Shown one piece after another: positions 32,731 to 40,497 of a stretch of DNA of 59,889 nt. A model generated the notes under the pieces. It worked only from the letters and a program-made list of their open reading frames with translations. It did no database searches and was not told where the DNA came from. The stretch is from Cupriavidus pauculus (GTDB lineage: Bacteria; Pseudomonadota; Gammaproteobacteria; Burkholderiales; Burkholderiaceae), in the NCBI RefSeq assembly GCF_008801835.1, contig NZ_VZOW01000035.1, forward strand, positions 1 to 59,889, given 5' to 3'. Within the stretch, counting starts at the first letter, position 1, and each line of letters starts with the position of its first letter. Both the position numbers and the translations under genes were made by a program.

Positions 32731-34281
32731 TCAAGCAATCGCCTCAGGGAAGCTTTGCGTCAGGCGTGCACGCGCATAGTCCAACGTACCGTCCTTGGCG
32801 CGCAGCGGCCGCGAGATGCGCTTCACGGGATCGTGAATCCAGTAGCGCCTCACGCTGCCCCGCCTCTCGTCGACGAGCTTCGAGAAGCCTGCATTGATGC
32901 AGAAGTCGACATACTCGCGTCCGTTCATGGCCTGACCGGTTTCGATTCGGTAGGTCGTGCCCTCGGCGCGCGACTTCGCTTCGGCCACCGCGCTATCTGC
33001 ACGCTTGCGCGCCTTGGCGGTGGCTTCCTGGGCCTCCCACTCCGCCTGCTCGGCGTCAGAGAATCCGCACAACTCGAACAACCGCCGGCGCCGTTCGGCA
33101 GCCGTGCATTGCAAGACGTCGACGCCGTACTCCTCGCGCAGTGCGCGCTTGGATTCGGTGTTCCAGTCTTTGGGACCATCGAAGATCTGCAGTACAGCCG
33201 CGACGTTGCGCTCCATGACGGCCAGAGCTACCCGATTGGGCCACTCGTAGCCATACGTGTCACGTCCGATTGCAGCCGCCCGTGTCCGCCGGTCAAACTC
33301 GCGCTGGCTGATACTGAAGGCTTCGCGCTCTTCTGCGGCCCTATCCACCGATGCCTGATATTGCCGCTGGCAAACCAGGGTGCGGATTCGCGCCGCCAGC
33401 TTCGTTGCTGGCTGGGCGTTCTCTCCCTCCAGAGGCTTGGGCGTTGGCATGGTCCGCGGCAGCAGGATGCCGGCCGCAAACAGCGCATCATCGACGTGCA
33501 CATAGTGCCCGTCGCTCGGCACATCCCGTAGCGCGGCGATCAGCTTTCCGACGTTGTACGTCGTGATCTCCAGCTTCTCGCCACGCATTGTCTGGCAGAG
33601 CGCCTGCAGCACGCTGGGCGACAAGGCCCCGCGCAGCGCCGGCACTTCGATCAACGGGCGCATCCAGAACTCAGAGCGGGCATGGTGAGGATTTTCGCGA
33701 TAGGTATTAATGATGCATTCGCGCACCTTCTCGCCACGCATCAGCGCGTAGGCCACATGGACTTCGTGACGGCAGTTGGGAGGCGCAGTCGGGTGATACA
33801 ACGGCCCATTGGTGCCATAGCCGAACCGGCGGATGAACTCCCCGCAAATGTAGTCGGCAATGTCGAAAGACCCCTGCTCTTCGAATAGATCCGCTGTCTG
33901 GAACAACGGTCCTGTATCGTCCTGGGACATGTCGATGGCTTCAGCAGGAAAATACGCCAGGCGGCCGGCGGCCACCACGGCGCCCCACGCGGCCCGGCTC
34001 ATCTCGTGCGGACGCAGGGTCTTGCCCCCCACACGAACGATGAAGCGATCGACCTCATCGAGGATCATGGAAAGGATCGCTCGACGGGTACCGACCGGCC
34101 GCACGGCAAAATTGCCGCCGGTAAGTCGTTCGACAGGGATCGCGCCGCGTTCCACGTGGCGCACTGCGATGTCTTCGACGCGCGGCACGGCCTTGCCGTC
34201 GCGATCGTCGTTCAGGTACTGCAGCACGCCGGCGAGCGTCGTGCGATGCTCGGCACGCTGGCCGATGTGAATAACGTACAT
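32731..34281 (-). CDS. Large hypothetical protein
   Basis: 516 residues from the ATG at 34281 (MYVIHIGQRAEHRTTL). The start is preceded by a P4-type hairpin containing GGAG. Soluble. The C-terminal third has a long helical, Ala/Glu/Arg-rich segment (about 390-440) and a small end domain (YRIETGQAMNGREYVDFCINAGFSKLVD). I do not recognise any domain. It is the longest unknown gene of the region and is followed downstream by a leader for the DUF932 gene. Confidence 0.65.
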   Translation of the reverse strand: MYVIHIGQRAEHRTTLAGVLQYLNDDRDGKAVPRVEDIAVRHVERGAIPVERLTGGNFAVRPVGTRRAILSMILDEVDRFIVRVGGKTLRPHEMSRAAWGAVVAAGRLAYFPAEAIDMSQDDTGPLFQTADLFEEQGSFDIADYICGEFIRRFGYGTNGPLYHPTAPPNCRHEVHVAYALMRGEKVRECIINTYRENPHHARSEFWMRPLIEVPALRGALSPSVLQALCQTMRGEKLEITTYNVGKLIAALRDVPSDGHYVHVDDALFAAGILLPRTMPTPKPLEGENAQPATKLAARIRTLVCQRQYQASVDRAAEEREAFSISQREFDRRTRAAAIGRDTYGYEWPNRVALAVMERNVAAVLQIFDGPKDWNTESKRALREEYGVDVLQCTAAERRRRLFELCGFSDAEQAEWEAQEATAKARKRADSAVAEAKSRAEGTTYRIETGQAMNGREYVDFCINAGFSKLVDERRGSVRRYWIHDPVKRISRPLRAKDGTLDYARARLTQSFPEAIA

Positions 34282-34340
34282 GGATGGCTCCGATACGGAG
34301 CATGCCCCTTCGGGGACATGCCCCGAGAGGGTTGGAAGGG
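34282..34340 (-). promoter_or_regulatory. P3-P4 leader of the large hypothetical gene
   Basis: On the minus strand CTTCCAACCC, then P3 (GGGGCATGTCCCC-type), then P4 GCTCC-GTATC-GGAGC ending just before CATCC-ATG. The GGAG is in the stem. Confidence 0.6.
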
Positions 34341-34345
34341 ATGGC

Positions 34346-34699
34346 TTATGCAAGCACCGCCGTTTTCGCGTCGTGGATTGCCTGTAGGAGATCAATTGAA
34401 GTGATGCGCCAGACGGCACCACGGGCGTTGCCTACGGCAAGCGTGCGAACCGGTTCGAAGCAATCCGAATCGAGCAATGCCACCACTGTGGACATTGGCA
34501 GGCGCCACAGGCCGACAACCACCTCATTGTCCGCAAGCGTTTCGCTGGGGACGTTGCTAGTAAAGGTCTCGTAGAGGTCGCCGGTCTTCGATTCGATCAG
34601 CGACAGCGCAGCGCGGTCGTTCACCGCATACAGCCCCACTGCGATGTGCAAAGGGCCAGGAGAGCCGGCTAGGCCGGTTCCGTTGATGATGATGGGCAT
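34346..34699 (-). CDS. Hypothetical protein, paralogue of the next upstream gene
   Basis: 117 residues (MPIIINGTGLAGSPGPLHIAV). It aligns end to end with the protein at 34761-35153: shared I-I-x-G-x-G-L-A at the start, RAALSL / RAAISL, ADNE/ADDE, a W-x-x-P, and RGAVWRITSIDLL / RGEVWRIADIELL at the end. No known family. Probably an old tandem duplication. Each copy has its own P3-P4 leader. Confidence 0.65.
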   Translation of the reverse strand: MPIIINGTGLAGSPGPLHIAVGLYAVNDRAALSLIESKTGDLYETFTSNVPSETLADNEVVVGLWRLPMSTVVALLDSDCFEPVRTLAVGNARGAVWRITSIDLLQAIHDAKTAVLA

Positions 34700-34756
34700 G
34701 GGTATCTCCCACGGACCCACCGCCTTGCGGGATGGGCCCGCAAGGGTTGAAAGGAA
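34700..34756 (-). promoter_or_regulatory. P3-P4 leader of a hypothetical gene
   Basis: On the minus strand CTTTCAACCC, then P3 CCTTGCGGG / CCCGCAAGG, then P4 GGGT...ACCC ending at the ATG, with GGGAG in the loop. Confidence 0.6.
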
Positions 34757-34760
34757 GCGC

Positions 34761-35153
34761 TCAGGCTACTACGGCAGCGCGTCGAGCTGATTTGCCACGA
34801 CTGGCGACTACACGGGCGGCTGCGACCTGCGACAGCAGTTCGATATCAGCAATGCGCCAGACTTCGCCGCGACCGAATCCCGCCTGATTCCAGTTGCCGG
34901 TTTGCACAAATTTGCCGGTCTCCAGTAACGAGGCCTTGAGATCGAGCGGAATGTTCCAGTCTGCCGTCACGAGGATCTCGTCGTCAGCAATCGCGGCATC
35001 GGCCAGGTTCACCGACAACACGCCATAGGGCATGTCGTCGTCGGCACAAGTCAGCGAAATTGCGGCGCGCAGGTTGGTGGAATAAACACTGGCGTGCAGG
35101 AAGACGCCAGCAGGATAGCTGGCCAGCCCAGCGCCGTAGATGATCGGGTTCAT
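34761..35153 (-). CDS. Hypothetical protein, paralogue of the downstream gene
   Basis: 130 residues from the ATG at 35153 (MNPIIYGAGLASYPAG). Same core as the neighbour at 34346-34699 plus a basic C-terminal tail (SRGKSARRAAVVA). AGGAG lies upstream. Function unknown. Confidence 0.65.
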   Translation of the reverse strand: MNPIIYGAGLASYPAGVFLHASVYSTNLRAAISLTCADDDMPYGVLSVNLADAAIADDEILVTADWNIPLDLKASLLETGKFVQTGNWNQAGFGRGEVWRIADIELLSQVAAARVVASRGKSARRAAVVA

Positions 35154-35217
35154 CGGGGTTACTCCTTTTGGGGGGAGCCGGCCCCGACGGGACGGCGCCC
35201 GTGTGGGTGTGGAAATG
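35154..35217 (-). promoter_or_regulatory. P3-P4 leader of a hypothetical gene
   Basis: On the minus strand P3 (CACGGGCGCCGTCCCGT region), then CTCC-CCCCAAAA-GGAG, a P4 hairpin that hides the Shine-Dalgarno upstream of the ATG. Confidence 0.55.
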
Positions 35218-35243
35218 AAAAAACGCACCCCGAGGGGTGCGTT
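35218..35243 (-). terminator. Terminator after the 30-residue membrane peptide gene
   Basis: On the minus strand AACGCACCCC-TC-GGGGTGCGTT then TTTTCATTTCC. A second small hairpin, GAGCCGA / TCGGCTC, lies at 35253-35270. Confidence 0.85.
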
Positions 35244-35286
35244 CAAGCGGTGAGCCGACGAATCGGCTCCTGAGAAGGGATTGGCT

Positions 35287-35379
35287 TCAGTCCTTGTGGA
35301 CACGACGACCGTTGCGGTCTGCCCAAAGCAAGAACGCGGAAATCGCGCCAGTCAGGACGAGAAGTGCGACACCGAACAT
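35287..35379 (-). CDS. 30-residue single-pass membrane peptide
   Basis: ATG at 35379 and TGA at 35287. The product begins MFGVALLVLTGAISAFLLW and ends with a short basic tail (ADRNGRRVHKD), so it is one membrane helix with a charged end. AGGAG lies 8 bp upstream, inside the last codons of the preceding gene, whose stop is 2 bp before this ATG. The Shine-Dalgarno can pair with TCCT just upstream, as in the other P4 hairpins. A strong terminator follows. Confidence 0.65.
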   Translation of the reverse strand: MFGVALLVLTGAISAFLLWADRNGRRVHKD

Positions 35380-35381
35380 GG

Positions 35382-35852
35382 TTAATCTCCTTTTGAGAGG
35401 ACTGCGCCTACGACGAATAATACCGCACCGCATAGGAAAAAACAGAAGATCTCCCATGCTGCGTGCAGAGACCAGGCGGGCATCGACTTGATGTAGCCAG
35501 CGAGCCCGATAAGGGCAGCCGCCGACAGCGTATGCGCGAACCGGCCATACTGCTGACGTTGGTCCTTGTGTGGCTCCGTAATGGCCCGCCAGGCTTGGTG
35601 CCAGAAGCCATCTCGCCGACGGGAGTCCGTTTCCAACTTGTAGCGGTCGGCATCCTGATGCGACAACGGATACCTATACCCGTTATCGTGCGCCACGATT
35701 TCGAAGCCTTCGCCAGCGTTTCTGGCGCGATCGATAGAGACTGAGAAGCGCGCCGGCAAGGTAACAATGCCTTTGCCCCGGTCAATTTGTGCCTTTCCTG
35801 ACACCTCCTCGCCGGAGGTGGCCGAAAACGTCACTTTGATGAGCGTCGACAT
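35382..35852 (-). CDS. Hypothetical membrane protein
   Basis: 156 residues. Soluble N-terminal part (about 1-105, beta-rich then charged) and two C-terminal membrane helices (about 108-125 and 130-152). Not recognised. Followed immediately by the 30-residue membrane peptide gene, with which it is surely cotranscribed. Confidence 0.65.
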   Translation of the reverse strand: MSTLIKVTFSATSGEEVSGKAQIDRGKGIVTLPARFSVSIDRARNAGEGFEIVAHDNGYRYPLSHQDADRYKLETDSRRRDGFWHQAWRAITEPHKDQRQQYGRFAHTLSAAALIGLAGYIKSMPAWSLHAAWEIFCFFLCGAVLFVVGAVLSKGD

Positions 35853-35861
35853 ACTTGCCCC

Positions 35862-36245
35862 TTAACTGCGGCGCCCTGCCACCACGCGCAGCGTGGCAAC
35901 CAGGTTTGCGTAGCCCTGATCGCTGGCCAGCGAATCAACGCTGACGGCGTTGTCACGGCCACCGGTGAGGTCATTGCGGCCGCGGCATGTCCGGTAGGAC
36001 ATGAGCACGCCACCCTCTGCGCCAGCAGGATGCTGGATCTCGATCAGCAACGAGTCGGTATGCAAAGCGAACACGTCGACGTCGCGACGACGCTGGCGAT
36101 GCTCGCGGATGGTGTATTCGCGCGGGCTGAGCGCCATGTCGCCGGCGAAACGACGGAGAACACGGCAAGCATCTCGGCGAATTGCCTGACAGGCAGCGGA
36201 ATTTGTCGGTTGGTGCCGACGGATAAAGGATTTGGGAAGTTTCAT
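35862..36245 (-). CDS. Hypothetical basic protein
   Basis: 127 residues from the ATG at 36245 (MKLPKSFIRRHQPTNS). Arg-rich N-terminal half (REHRQRRRDVDVFALHTD), then SLLIEIQHPAGAEGG and GRNDLTGGRDN. The basic content would fit nucleic-acid binding, but no fold is recognised. It has one of the clearest full leaders. Confidence 0.6.
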   Translation of the reverse strand: MKLPKSFIRRHQPTNSAACQAIRRDACRVLRRFAGDMALSPREYTIREHRQRRRDVDVFALHTDSLLIEIQHPAGAEGGVLMSYRTCRGRNDLTGGRDNAVSVDSLASDQGYANLVATLRVVAGRRS

Positions 36246-36389
36246 GGAAGTCTCGATATGGACGGGACATCCCTTCCCCATGGGACGAGTGTCCCAGCTG
36301 GGTTGGTAGTCCGGGCGATGCCGGACATGGGTCGATGCGTCTGTGACGCGGGTGAAAGCGACTTGCCGAAGCCACGGGGCTTCGGCAAG
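36246..36389 (-). promoter_or_regulatory. Full structured leader (P0-P4), clearest copy
   Basis: On the minus strand: P0 CTTGCCGAAGCC / GGCTTCGGCAAG (36362-36389); P1 GCGTC-ACA-GACGC followed by ATCGACCC (36329-36353); P2 GTCCGG / CCGGAC (36309-36326); linker ACTACCAACCCA; P3 GGGAC-ACTC-GTCCC inside CCCA/TGGG; P4 GTCCCG / CGAGAC about 4 nt before the ATG. Confidence 0.75.
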
Positions 36390-36415
36390 CCCTCTCGGGC
36401 CTGCACGCTGCGACT

Positions 36416-36817
36416 TCAGGTGACGTCGAGCAATTTGCTGATCGCGCGAACCACATCCCAGCCATGCCGCTGAGACAAAGTCTTACCGATCAGAAGCTTC
36501 TGCAGGGCTGTCGTGCGGTTCGGTGCCTCGCCGGCATAGCCGATGTAATCGACATAGACGATCCAGCCTTCCGACCACCCCCTCTGCAGATACACCGCGA
36601 GACGATCGCGTGCGCCAAGTTCCGGCCAAGGACGGTCGGGCTTCGGTCCATACATGCCCTCGTTGTCATTTCCAGGGAAGTTGGCACCATCAAGCCATTC
36701 CGGTTCCAGCTCGGTACCGCGAAGAGCGGCTGCGATCTGGTCAACAGCCTCCGCGATCGATTTGCCCTCAGTGAGGACGGGAGAGAAATTCTGGTGTGCG
36801 TCTGCCACGGATGGCAT
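36416..36817 (-). CDS. Hypothetical protein
   Basis: 133 residues (MPSVADAHQNFSPVLTEGKS). Soluble and rich in Trp and Tyr (RGWSEGWIVYVDYIGYAGEAPNRTTALQKLL). The end may form a small helical domain. Not recognised. P3-P4 leader upstream. Confidence 0.6.
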   Translation of the reverse strand: MPSVADAHQNFSPVLTEGKSIAEAVDQIAAALRGTELEPEWLDGANFPGNDNEGMYGPKPDRPWPELGARDRLAVYLQRGWSEGWIVYVDYIGYAGEAPNRTTALQKLLIGKTLSQRHGWDVVRAISKLLDVT

Positions 36818-36880
36818 AGAAAGCTCCGATGGACGCAGGAGCCCCGCACGGGGACTCCGTGCGGGGAAGGTGAAGGATGT
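36818..36880 (-). promoter_or_regulatory. P3-P4 leader of a hypothetical gene
   Basis: On the minus strand CCTTCACC, then P3 CCCCGCACGGAG / TCCCCGTGCGGGG, then P4 GCTCC...GGAGC with the Shine-Dalgarno in the 3' arm. Confidence 0.6.
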
Positions 36881-36902
36881 TGGAGATCCGAATGGACCCC
36901 GA

Positions 36903-37376
36903 TTAACGCGTCAGACGATAGCCGCCACCTGAGGCCACGAGGTAGAGCTGCTGCCCCGTGACGAACTGCTGGTCGGCATCCTGCGTGACCGCGATCTGGC
37001 TGCCATTCTCCTTGCGGACAATGACCTCCAGGCCGTTGCGCCGGTTCATGTGGCTGGCCACAGCTTGCGCAGCAACCGCCGACACCGTGCCGGACATCGC
37101 GCCGGCAATGTAACGTCCATTGCCACCGCCAATGACACGGGCACCGAGCAGGCCACCCACGACCGCCCCAACGATACCCGGGACGCCGCTATTGGCCGAC
37201 GTATAGCCATCGCTGTCGACAATCGTGACCTGACGGACACGGACGACAGTGACGATTTCCACGGAGCCGGTGCGCAGAGCTTCCGAGCTGCGATAAGCAT
37301 TCGGAGACGTCTGCTGGATAGCACAACCGGTGAACATGACCGAGCAAAGGAAAAGCGAAACGATGCGCTTGAACAT
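36903..37376 (-). CDS. SlyB-like outer-membrane lipoprotein (glycine-zipper)
   Basis: 157 residues. Lipobox in MFTGC (Cys18) after a short signal peptide, a glycine-zipper core VGAVVGGLLGARVIGGGNGRY followed by GAMSG, then a C-terminal beta domain (GLEVIVRKENGSQIAVTQ, QFVTGQQLYL). This is the layout of SlyB/Pcp-type lipoproteins of the outer membrane. Being embedded among leader-controlled plasmid-type genes is unusual. It has a full P1 leader. Confidence 0.8.
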   Translation of the reverse strand: MFKRIVSLFLCSVMFTGCAIQQTSPNAYRSSEALRTGSVEIVTVVRVRQVTIVDSDGYTSANSGVPGIVGAVVGGLLGARVIGGGNGRYIAGAMSGTVSAVAAQAVASHMNRRNGLEVIVRKENGSQIAVTQDADQQFVTGQQLYLVASGGGYRLTR

Positions 37377-37495
37377 GATGGCCTCAACGATAAAAAAAGG
37401 GCCAACATGCCCACGGGCAGGAAGGCCCGTAGGTGGGAGAAGAAAAAAGCTGTCCGGCTATACAACCGGAAGTGTCGATGCGTCTGAGACGCGGT
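37377..37495 (-). promoter_or_regulatory. Full structured leader of the SlyB-like gene
   Basis: On the minus strand P1 GCGTC-TCA-GACGC followed by ATCGACA (37473-37495), P2 TCCGG / CCGGA (37453-37470), an AU-rich linker, P3 CCCAC-GGGC / GCCC-GTGGG-type stem, then a GGCC/GGCC P4 3 nt before the ATG. Confidence 0.65.
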
Positions 37496-37527
37496 AGGTG
37501 CAGAAATCTTAACAGCGGTTAAGGGAA

Positions 37528-38301
37528 TCAGCAACGGTTGATGCGTGCGATTGCCAGGGCATCGATGAGAGGGATACCGTACTCTGCGGCAGGGTCTGCA
37601 TGGAGCCACAGCGGGGAACTGCATAGCGGGTTGAAAATCTCTTCGCCCCCCCAGATAAATACTAGGCGCGGAAGCGTCTCTCCACTTCCATCGTCATGCA
37701 TGGTGATATACAGCCCGAGCCGCGGATAGCGAGCGTGGTAACGTGTGAGGTCAGCGACCGTCGCACCGCGCAGGCCTCCCGCATCAGCACCAAAGAACTG
37801 GAAGCCCGGAACGGCAACCTCACGCCCAAGCTCGCGCGTCAATGGAAAGGCGCGCTTGGCAGTCATGATGGCGATGTACTGTGCCAATCCATAGACGTCG
37901 AAGGCAAACTGGTTGGCCAGCTTGCCCGTAACCGGTCCGACCGCCCCATGCATGGCGAATTCCCAATACGCCGCGTAGCCCATGTACACGAAGACTTGCG
38001 CGAACATCAAGGTCGCCGCTGCATAATCGTCGACACGCCTCATCCTCTGAGGCCTAACGGCGACCGTACGCGAGCGAACTACGCCCCAGAGAAACCAACT
38101 GACTGCAACCAGCAGGGCCGGAAAGCCGATGGCGGCAAGGAAATGCTCCCCGCAGGCCATGAGGTCGCGTGGAATGGCAAGCCAATCCGCCACATAGTAG
38201 CCCTTGTACTCGAAATACCGGAAGGCGCGCGACACGAAAGCAACGCCGCAGAATCCGACGGCGAGATGCAGATTTGTGAGAAGGAATTTTCTAGCGTTCA
38301 T
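37528..38301 (-). CDS. Hypothetical membrane protein
   Basis: 257 residues from the ATG at 38301 (MNARKFLLTNLHLAVGF). Three to four hydrophobic segments in the first 140 residues, with a soluble C-terminal half (about 160-257) containing LVFIWGGEEIFNPLC. No recognised family. Confidence 0.6.
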   Translation of the reverse strand: MNARKFLLTNLHLAVGFCGVAFVSRAFRYFEYKGYYVADWLAIPRDLMACGEHFLAAIGFPALLVAVSWFLWGVVRSRTVAVRPQRMRRVDDYAAATLMFAQVFVYMGYAAYWEFAMHGAVGPVTGKLANQFAFDVYGLAQYIAIMTAKRAFPLTRELGREVAVPGFQFFGADAGGLRGATVADLTRYHARYPRLGLYITMHDDGSGETLPRLVFIWGGEEIFNPLCSSPLWLHADPAAEYGIPLIDALAIARINRC

Positions 38302-38364
38302 AGTTGGAAAGAGGACGCGAGCCCTGCCCCTGCGCGGGATTAGGCGCAAAGCTCGCTTTAACGG

Positions 38365-38703
38365 TCAGGCAAACGTTGCGACGCGGATGGACTTGCTGGT
38401 CACAGCGATGCGAATTTTCTCCGTGCGAGGGTTGTCCAGTGCTTTGCGCAAGGCGTCCAGCGGCAAGCGCTCACCGAAGTCATCACCGCCGAAGCTGTGT
38501 CGCGCGTTCTCGTAAAAGTCCGCGTCCTTCGCGGGATTGCAGCCCTTGAAGTAAAAGAGGCACTGCTGTTCGGGCGTGGAGCCCGTGCTGAAGCCGACAT
38601 ACGCACCGTGGTCCTTCGCGATGAAGAACTCGTTCGAACCAGCGGCGTCACAGAAAGCGACGAGCGACGCGGCTTGCGTGCGGGAAAGAGTGATTTGAGG
38701 CAT
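38365..38703 (-). CDS. DUF3085-like small protein (tentative)
   Basis: 112 residues. Compact alpha/beta protein (SRTQAASLVAFCDAAGSNEFFIAKDHGAYVGFSTG...). Size and setting fit the DUF3085 family of plasmid proteins, but I rely on memory of the family only. It has a clear P4 hairpin (AGTGCTCC / GGAGCACT) before the ATG. Confidence 0.55.
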   Translation of the reverse strand: MPQITLSRTQAASLVAFCDAAGSNEFFIAKDHGAYVGFSTGSTPEQQCLFYFKGCNPAKDADFYENARHSFGGDDFGERLPLDALRKALDNPRTEKIRIAVTSKSIRVATFA

Positions 38704-38768
38704 TAAAGTGCTCCTGTAGGTTGGCGGAGCACTCCCCTGCGGGACGTGCCCCGCAACGGGTGAAGAAA
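38704..38768 (-). promoter_or_regulatory. P3-P4 leader of the DUF3085-like gene
   Basis: On the minus strand CTTCACCC, then P3 GTTGCGGGG / CCCGCAGGGG-type stem, then P4 AGTGCTCC / GGAGCACT (8 bp) with an 11-nt loop. The GGAG is sequestered. Confidence 0.65.
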
Positions 38769-38781
38769 AGAGGGTTACAAC

Positions 38782-39504
38782 TCAGGCGCCGCCGACTTCG
38801 CGGGCCAGTTGGTCAAGCATCGCCTCGATGACGCGCTCGCGCCGAGCTTGAAGCGGCAGTGCATCGAATGCGCCGCCATCGGCGAGATGCGTCAGCGCGT
38901 CGACCACGGCAATCCATTCACTGGACTGCACCGCAATCCGAACCGCTCCCGGCAAAGGAAGCTGCCGGCTCGCAATGGCGAGCACGGCATCGAAACGAGA
39001 TAGGTCCAGCCGGTGACGGCATTCCAATCGCTGTTCGATATACCCGGACAACAGGAAGGAGGCATACGCACACAGCGCCACGTGATCTTCGTCGGCCAGT
39101 GCTTGCATCCATTCGAGCGCGGCCGGACGGACCATCACGTGCAAAGACTGCCCGTGGGTAGCAGGTACGGTATCGTGACGCGCCAACTGCCAGCCCCAAC
39201 CGAAGCCAACGGCGTATAGATCCACGAGCTTTCCGTCCACTACGTGAGGCTCGGCATCAAACCAGTTGGTACGGCTCCCTTCGATATGCCGAACCGCGTT
39301 GCGCGGCTCATCAAAGGTCAGCTCCGGCAAGAGCTCGGACAATCGCTGCACATCTGCACGACTGAACATCGGACACGTCAGTGTGTGCCAAGGCTTGCCG
39401 TTCCAGTAGGCGGCGGCGACAACACCGACAGGGAGCCAGGGACCCGTCACGAAGATTCGACGAAAGGCCGATTGTGCCGGGACTTGAAACGTGGAATTGC
39501 TCAT
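38782..39504 (-). CDS. Hypothetical protein
   Basis: 240 residues from the ATG at 39504 (MSNSTFQVPAQSAFRR). Soluble, aromatic-rich N-terminal half (FGWGWQLARHD), helical C-terminal half. Not recognised. Full leader upstream. Confidence 0.6.
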   Translation of the reverse strand: MSNSTFQVPAQSAFRRIFVTGPWLPVGVVAAAYWNGKPWHTLTCPMFSRADVQRLSELLPELTFDEPRNAVRHIEGSRTNWFDAEPHVVDGKLVDLYAVGFGWGWQLARHDTVPATHGQSLHVMVRPAALEWMQALADEDHVALCAYASFLLSGYIEQRLECRHRLDLSRFDAVLAIASRQLPLPGAVRIAVQSSEWIAVVDALTHLADGGAFDALPLQARRERVIEAMLDQLAREVGGA

Positions 39505-39609
39505 GAAGTGCTCCGAGGAAGATGGAGCACTCCGCCAGGGCAAGTGCCCCAACGGGTTGATGAAGTGTGTGGCCAAGTGCCACGGGTCGATGCGCCGGAG
39601 GCGCGAGGT
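39505..39609 (-). promoter_or_regulatory. Full structured leader with compensatory changes in P1
   Basis: On the minus strand P1 is GCGCC-TCC-GGCGC followed by ATCGACCC (39584-39609). Relative to other copies both sides of one pair changed (T-A to C-G). P2 is GTGGC / GCCAC (39569-39583), P4 is AGTGCTCC / GGAGCACT 2 nt before the ATG. Confidence 0.75.
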
Positions 39610-39661
39610 GTGGCGCAATGGTAGCAGCCAGGTCTGCCGTCCCGCAATGACCGCACAAAAG

Positions 39662-39691
39662 AAAAAAGCCACTCCCTTTTGGGGAGTGGCT
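39662..39691 (-). terminator. Terminator after the PRTRC ThiF gene
   Basis: On the minus strand AGCCACTCCCC-AAAA-GGGAGTGGCT then TTTTTC, just after the stop at 39694. It closes the PRTRC F-B-A-ThiF transcript. Confidence 0.9.
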
Positions 39692-39693
39692 GT

Positions 39694-40497
39694 TCAAACG
39701 GATTGTCGTGGTTTTCGTTTGGCACGGGCCTTTGTCGCGCCCAGCTTATAGCCGAAGCGCTCCCATGCAACCGGGTCAAGCGGCAGCGGGCTCGTGCGTC
39801 CTGTCGCCAGATTTACGAATGCGCCGCAGTACTGCAGCGTCCCGGTACGAAACAGCATCCAAAGCAGGTTGTACGCCTGCACTGCAATCACGGGATTGAT
39901 AACCAGCGACTGCTTTTGCAGCGCCTCGGCCATTGAGCACGACGGCGCCGTATCGGCCTTGTCCCCTTTCGGGTCCAGCAGCTCCGGAAACAAGTCTCCT
40001 ACATGGGGAAGCCGTTCCGTCGCCTTGCCGCGCACCTGCCCGAGAATGACCTGGCCACGATCCGACTCATTGCCGCAGTCGAGATAGTATCCACCAGTGC
40101 CACGTTGCATCGCGCCGAGGATCGCCTTGCGAGCGCCCCGCGTGTCGACACAGCCAATCACCATGTCGCACGCGAAGCGGTCACCGCTGCCAATCCGACG
40201 GGTCTGCGCTTGCCAGCGCGTGCCCATCAGATTGTTCAGACGGTTCACGATCAGCGTGGCCTTGGGCTGGCCCACATCAACCGGGTAGAACCCCTGGCGG
40301 CCGACGTTGGTGTCGCTGACGGTGTCGTCATCGTAGACCGTACAGTCGATACCCCCAGGGTGCCCAAGCTCCAGCATGGCGTGATGCAGGCGTGCTAGGT
40401 TCGGTAGCAAGGCGCTGCCGGTACCGCCGGCGCCAACTACTACTACTCGCCATGCCCGTTGGGTCATTGGTGCAGGGATGCGATGTTCGAACGTCAT
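39694..40497 (-). CDS. PRTRC system ThiF-family (E1-like) protein
   Basis: 267 residues. Rossmann adenylation motif VVVVGAGGTGSALL (about 18-31), acidic strand end TVYDDDTVSDTNVGRQ, the TRGARKA arm, and Cys in APSCSMAEALQ at the position of the E1 crossover-loop cysteine. E1-like enzymes adenylate the C-terminus of ubiquitin-like proteins. It is part of the PRTRC (ParB-Related, ThiF-Related Cassette) set. The ATG overlaps the PRTRC A stop by 4 bp (ATGA). Confidence 0.92.
   Translation of the reverse strand: MTFEHRIPAPMTQRAWRVVVVGAGGTGSALLPNLARLHHAMLELGHPGGIDCTVYDDDTVSDTNVGRQGFYPVDVGQPKATLIVNRLNNLMGTRWQAQTRRIGSGDRFACDMVIGCVDTRGARKAILGAMQRGTGGYYLDCGNESDRGQVILGQVRGKATERLPHVGDLFPELLDPKGDKADTAPSCSMAEALQKQSLVINPVIAVQAYNLLWMLFRTGTLQYCGAFVNLATGRTSPLPLDPVAWERFGYKLGATKARAKRKPRQSV

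Noticed and set aside
32108..32734. 208-codon minus-strand ORF in the DUF932 leader
   Set aside because: It overlaps the DUF932 gene start and the structured leader in another frame; no recognisable product.
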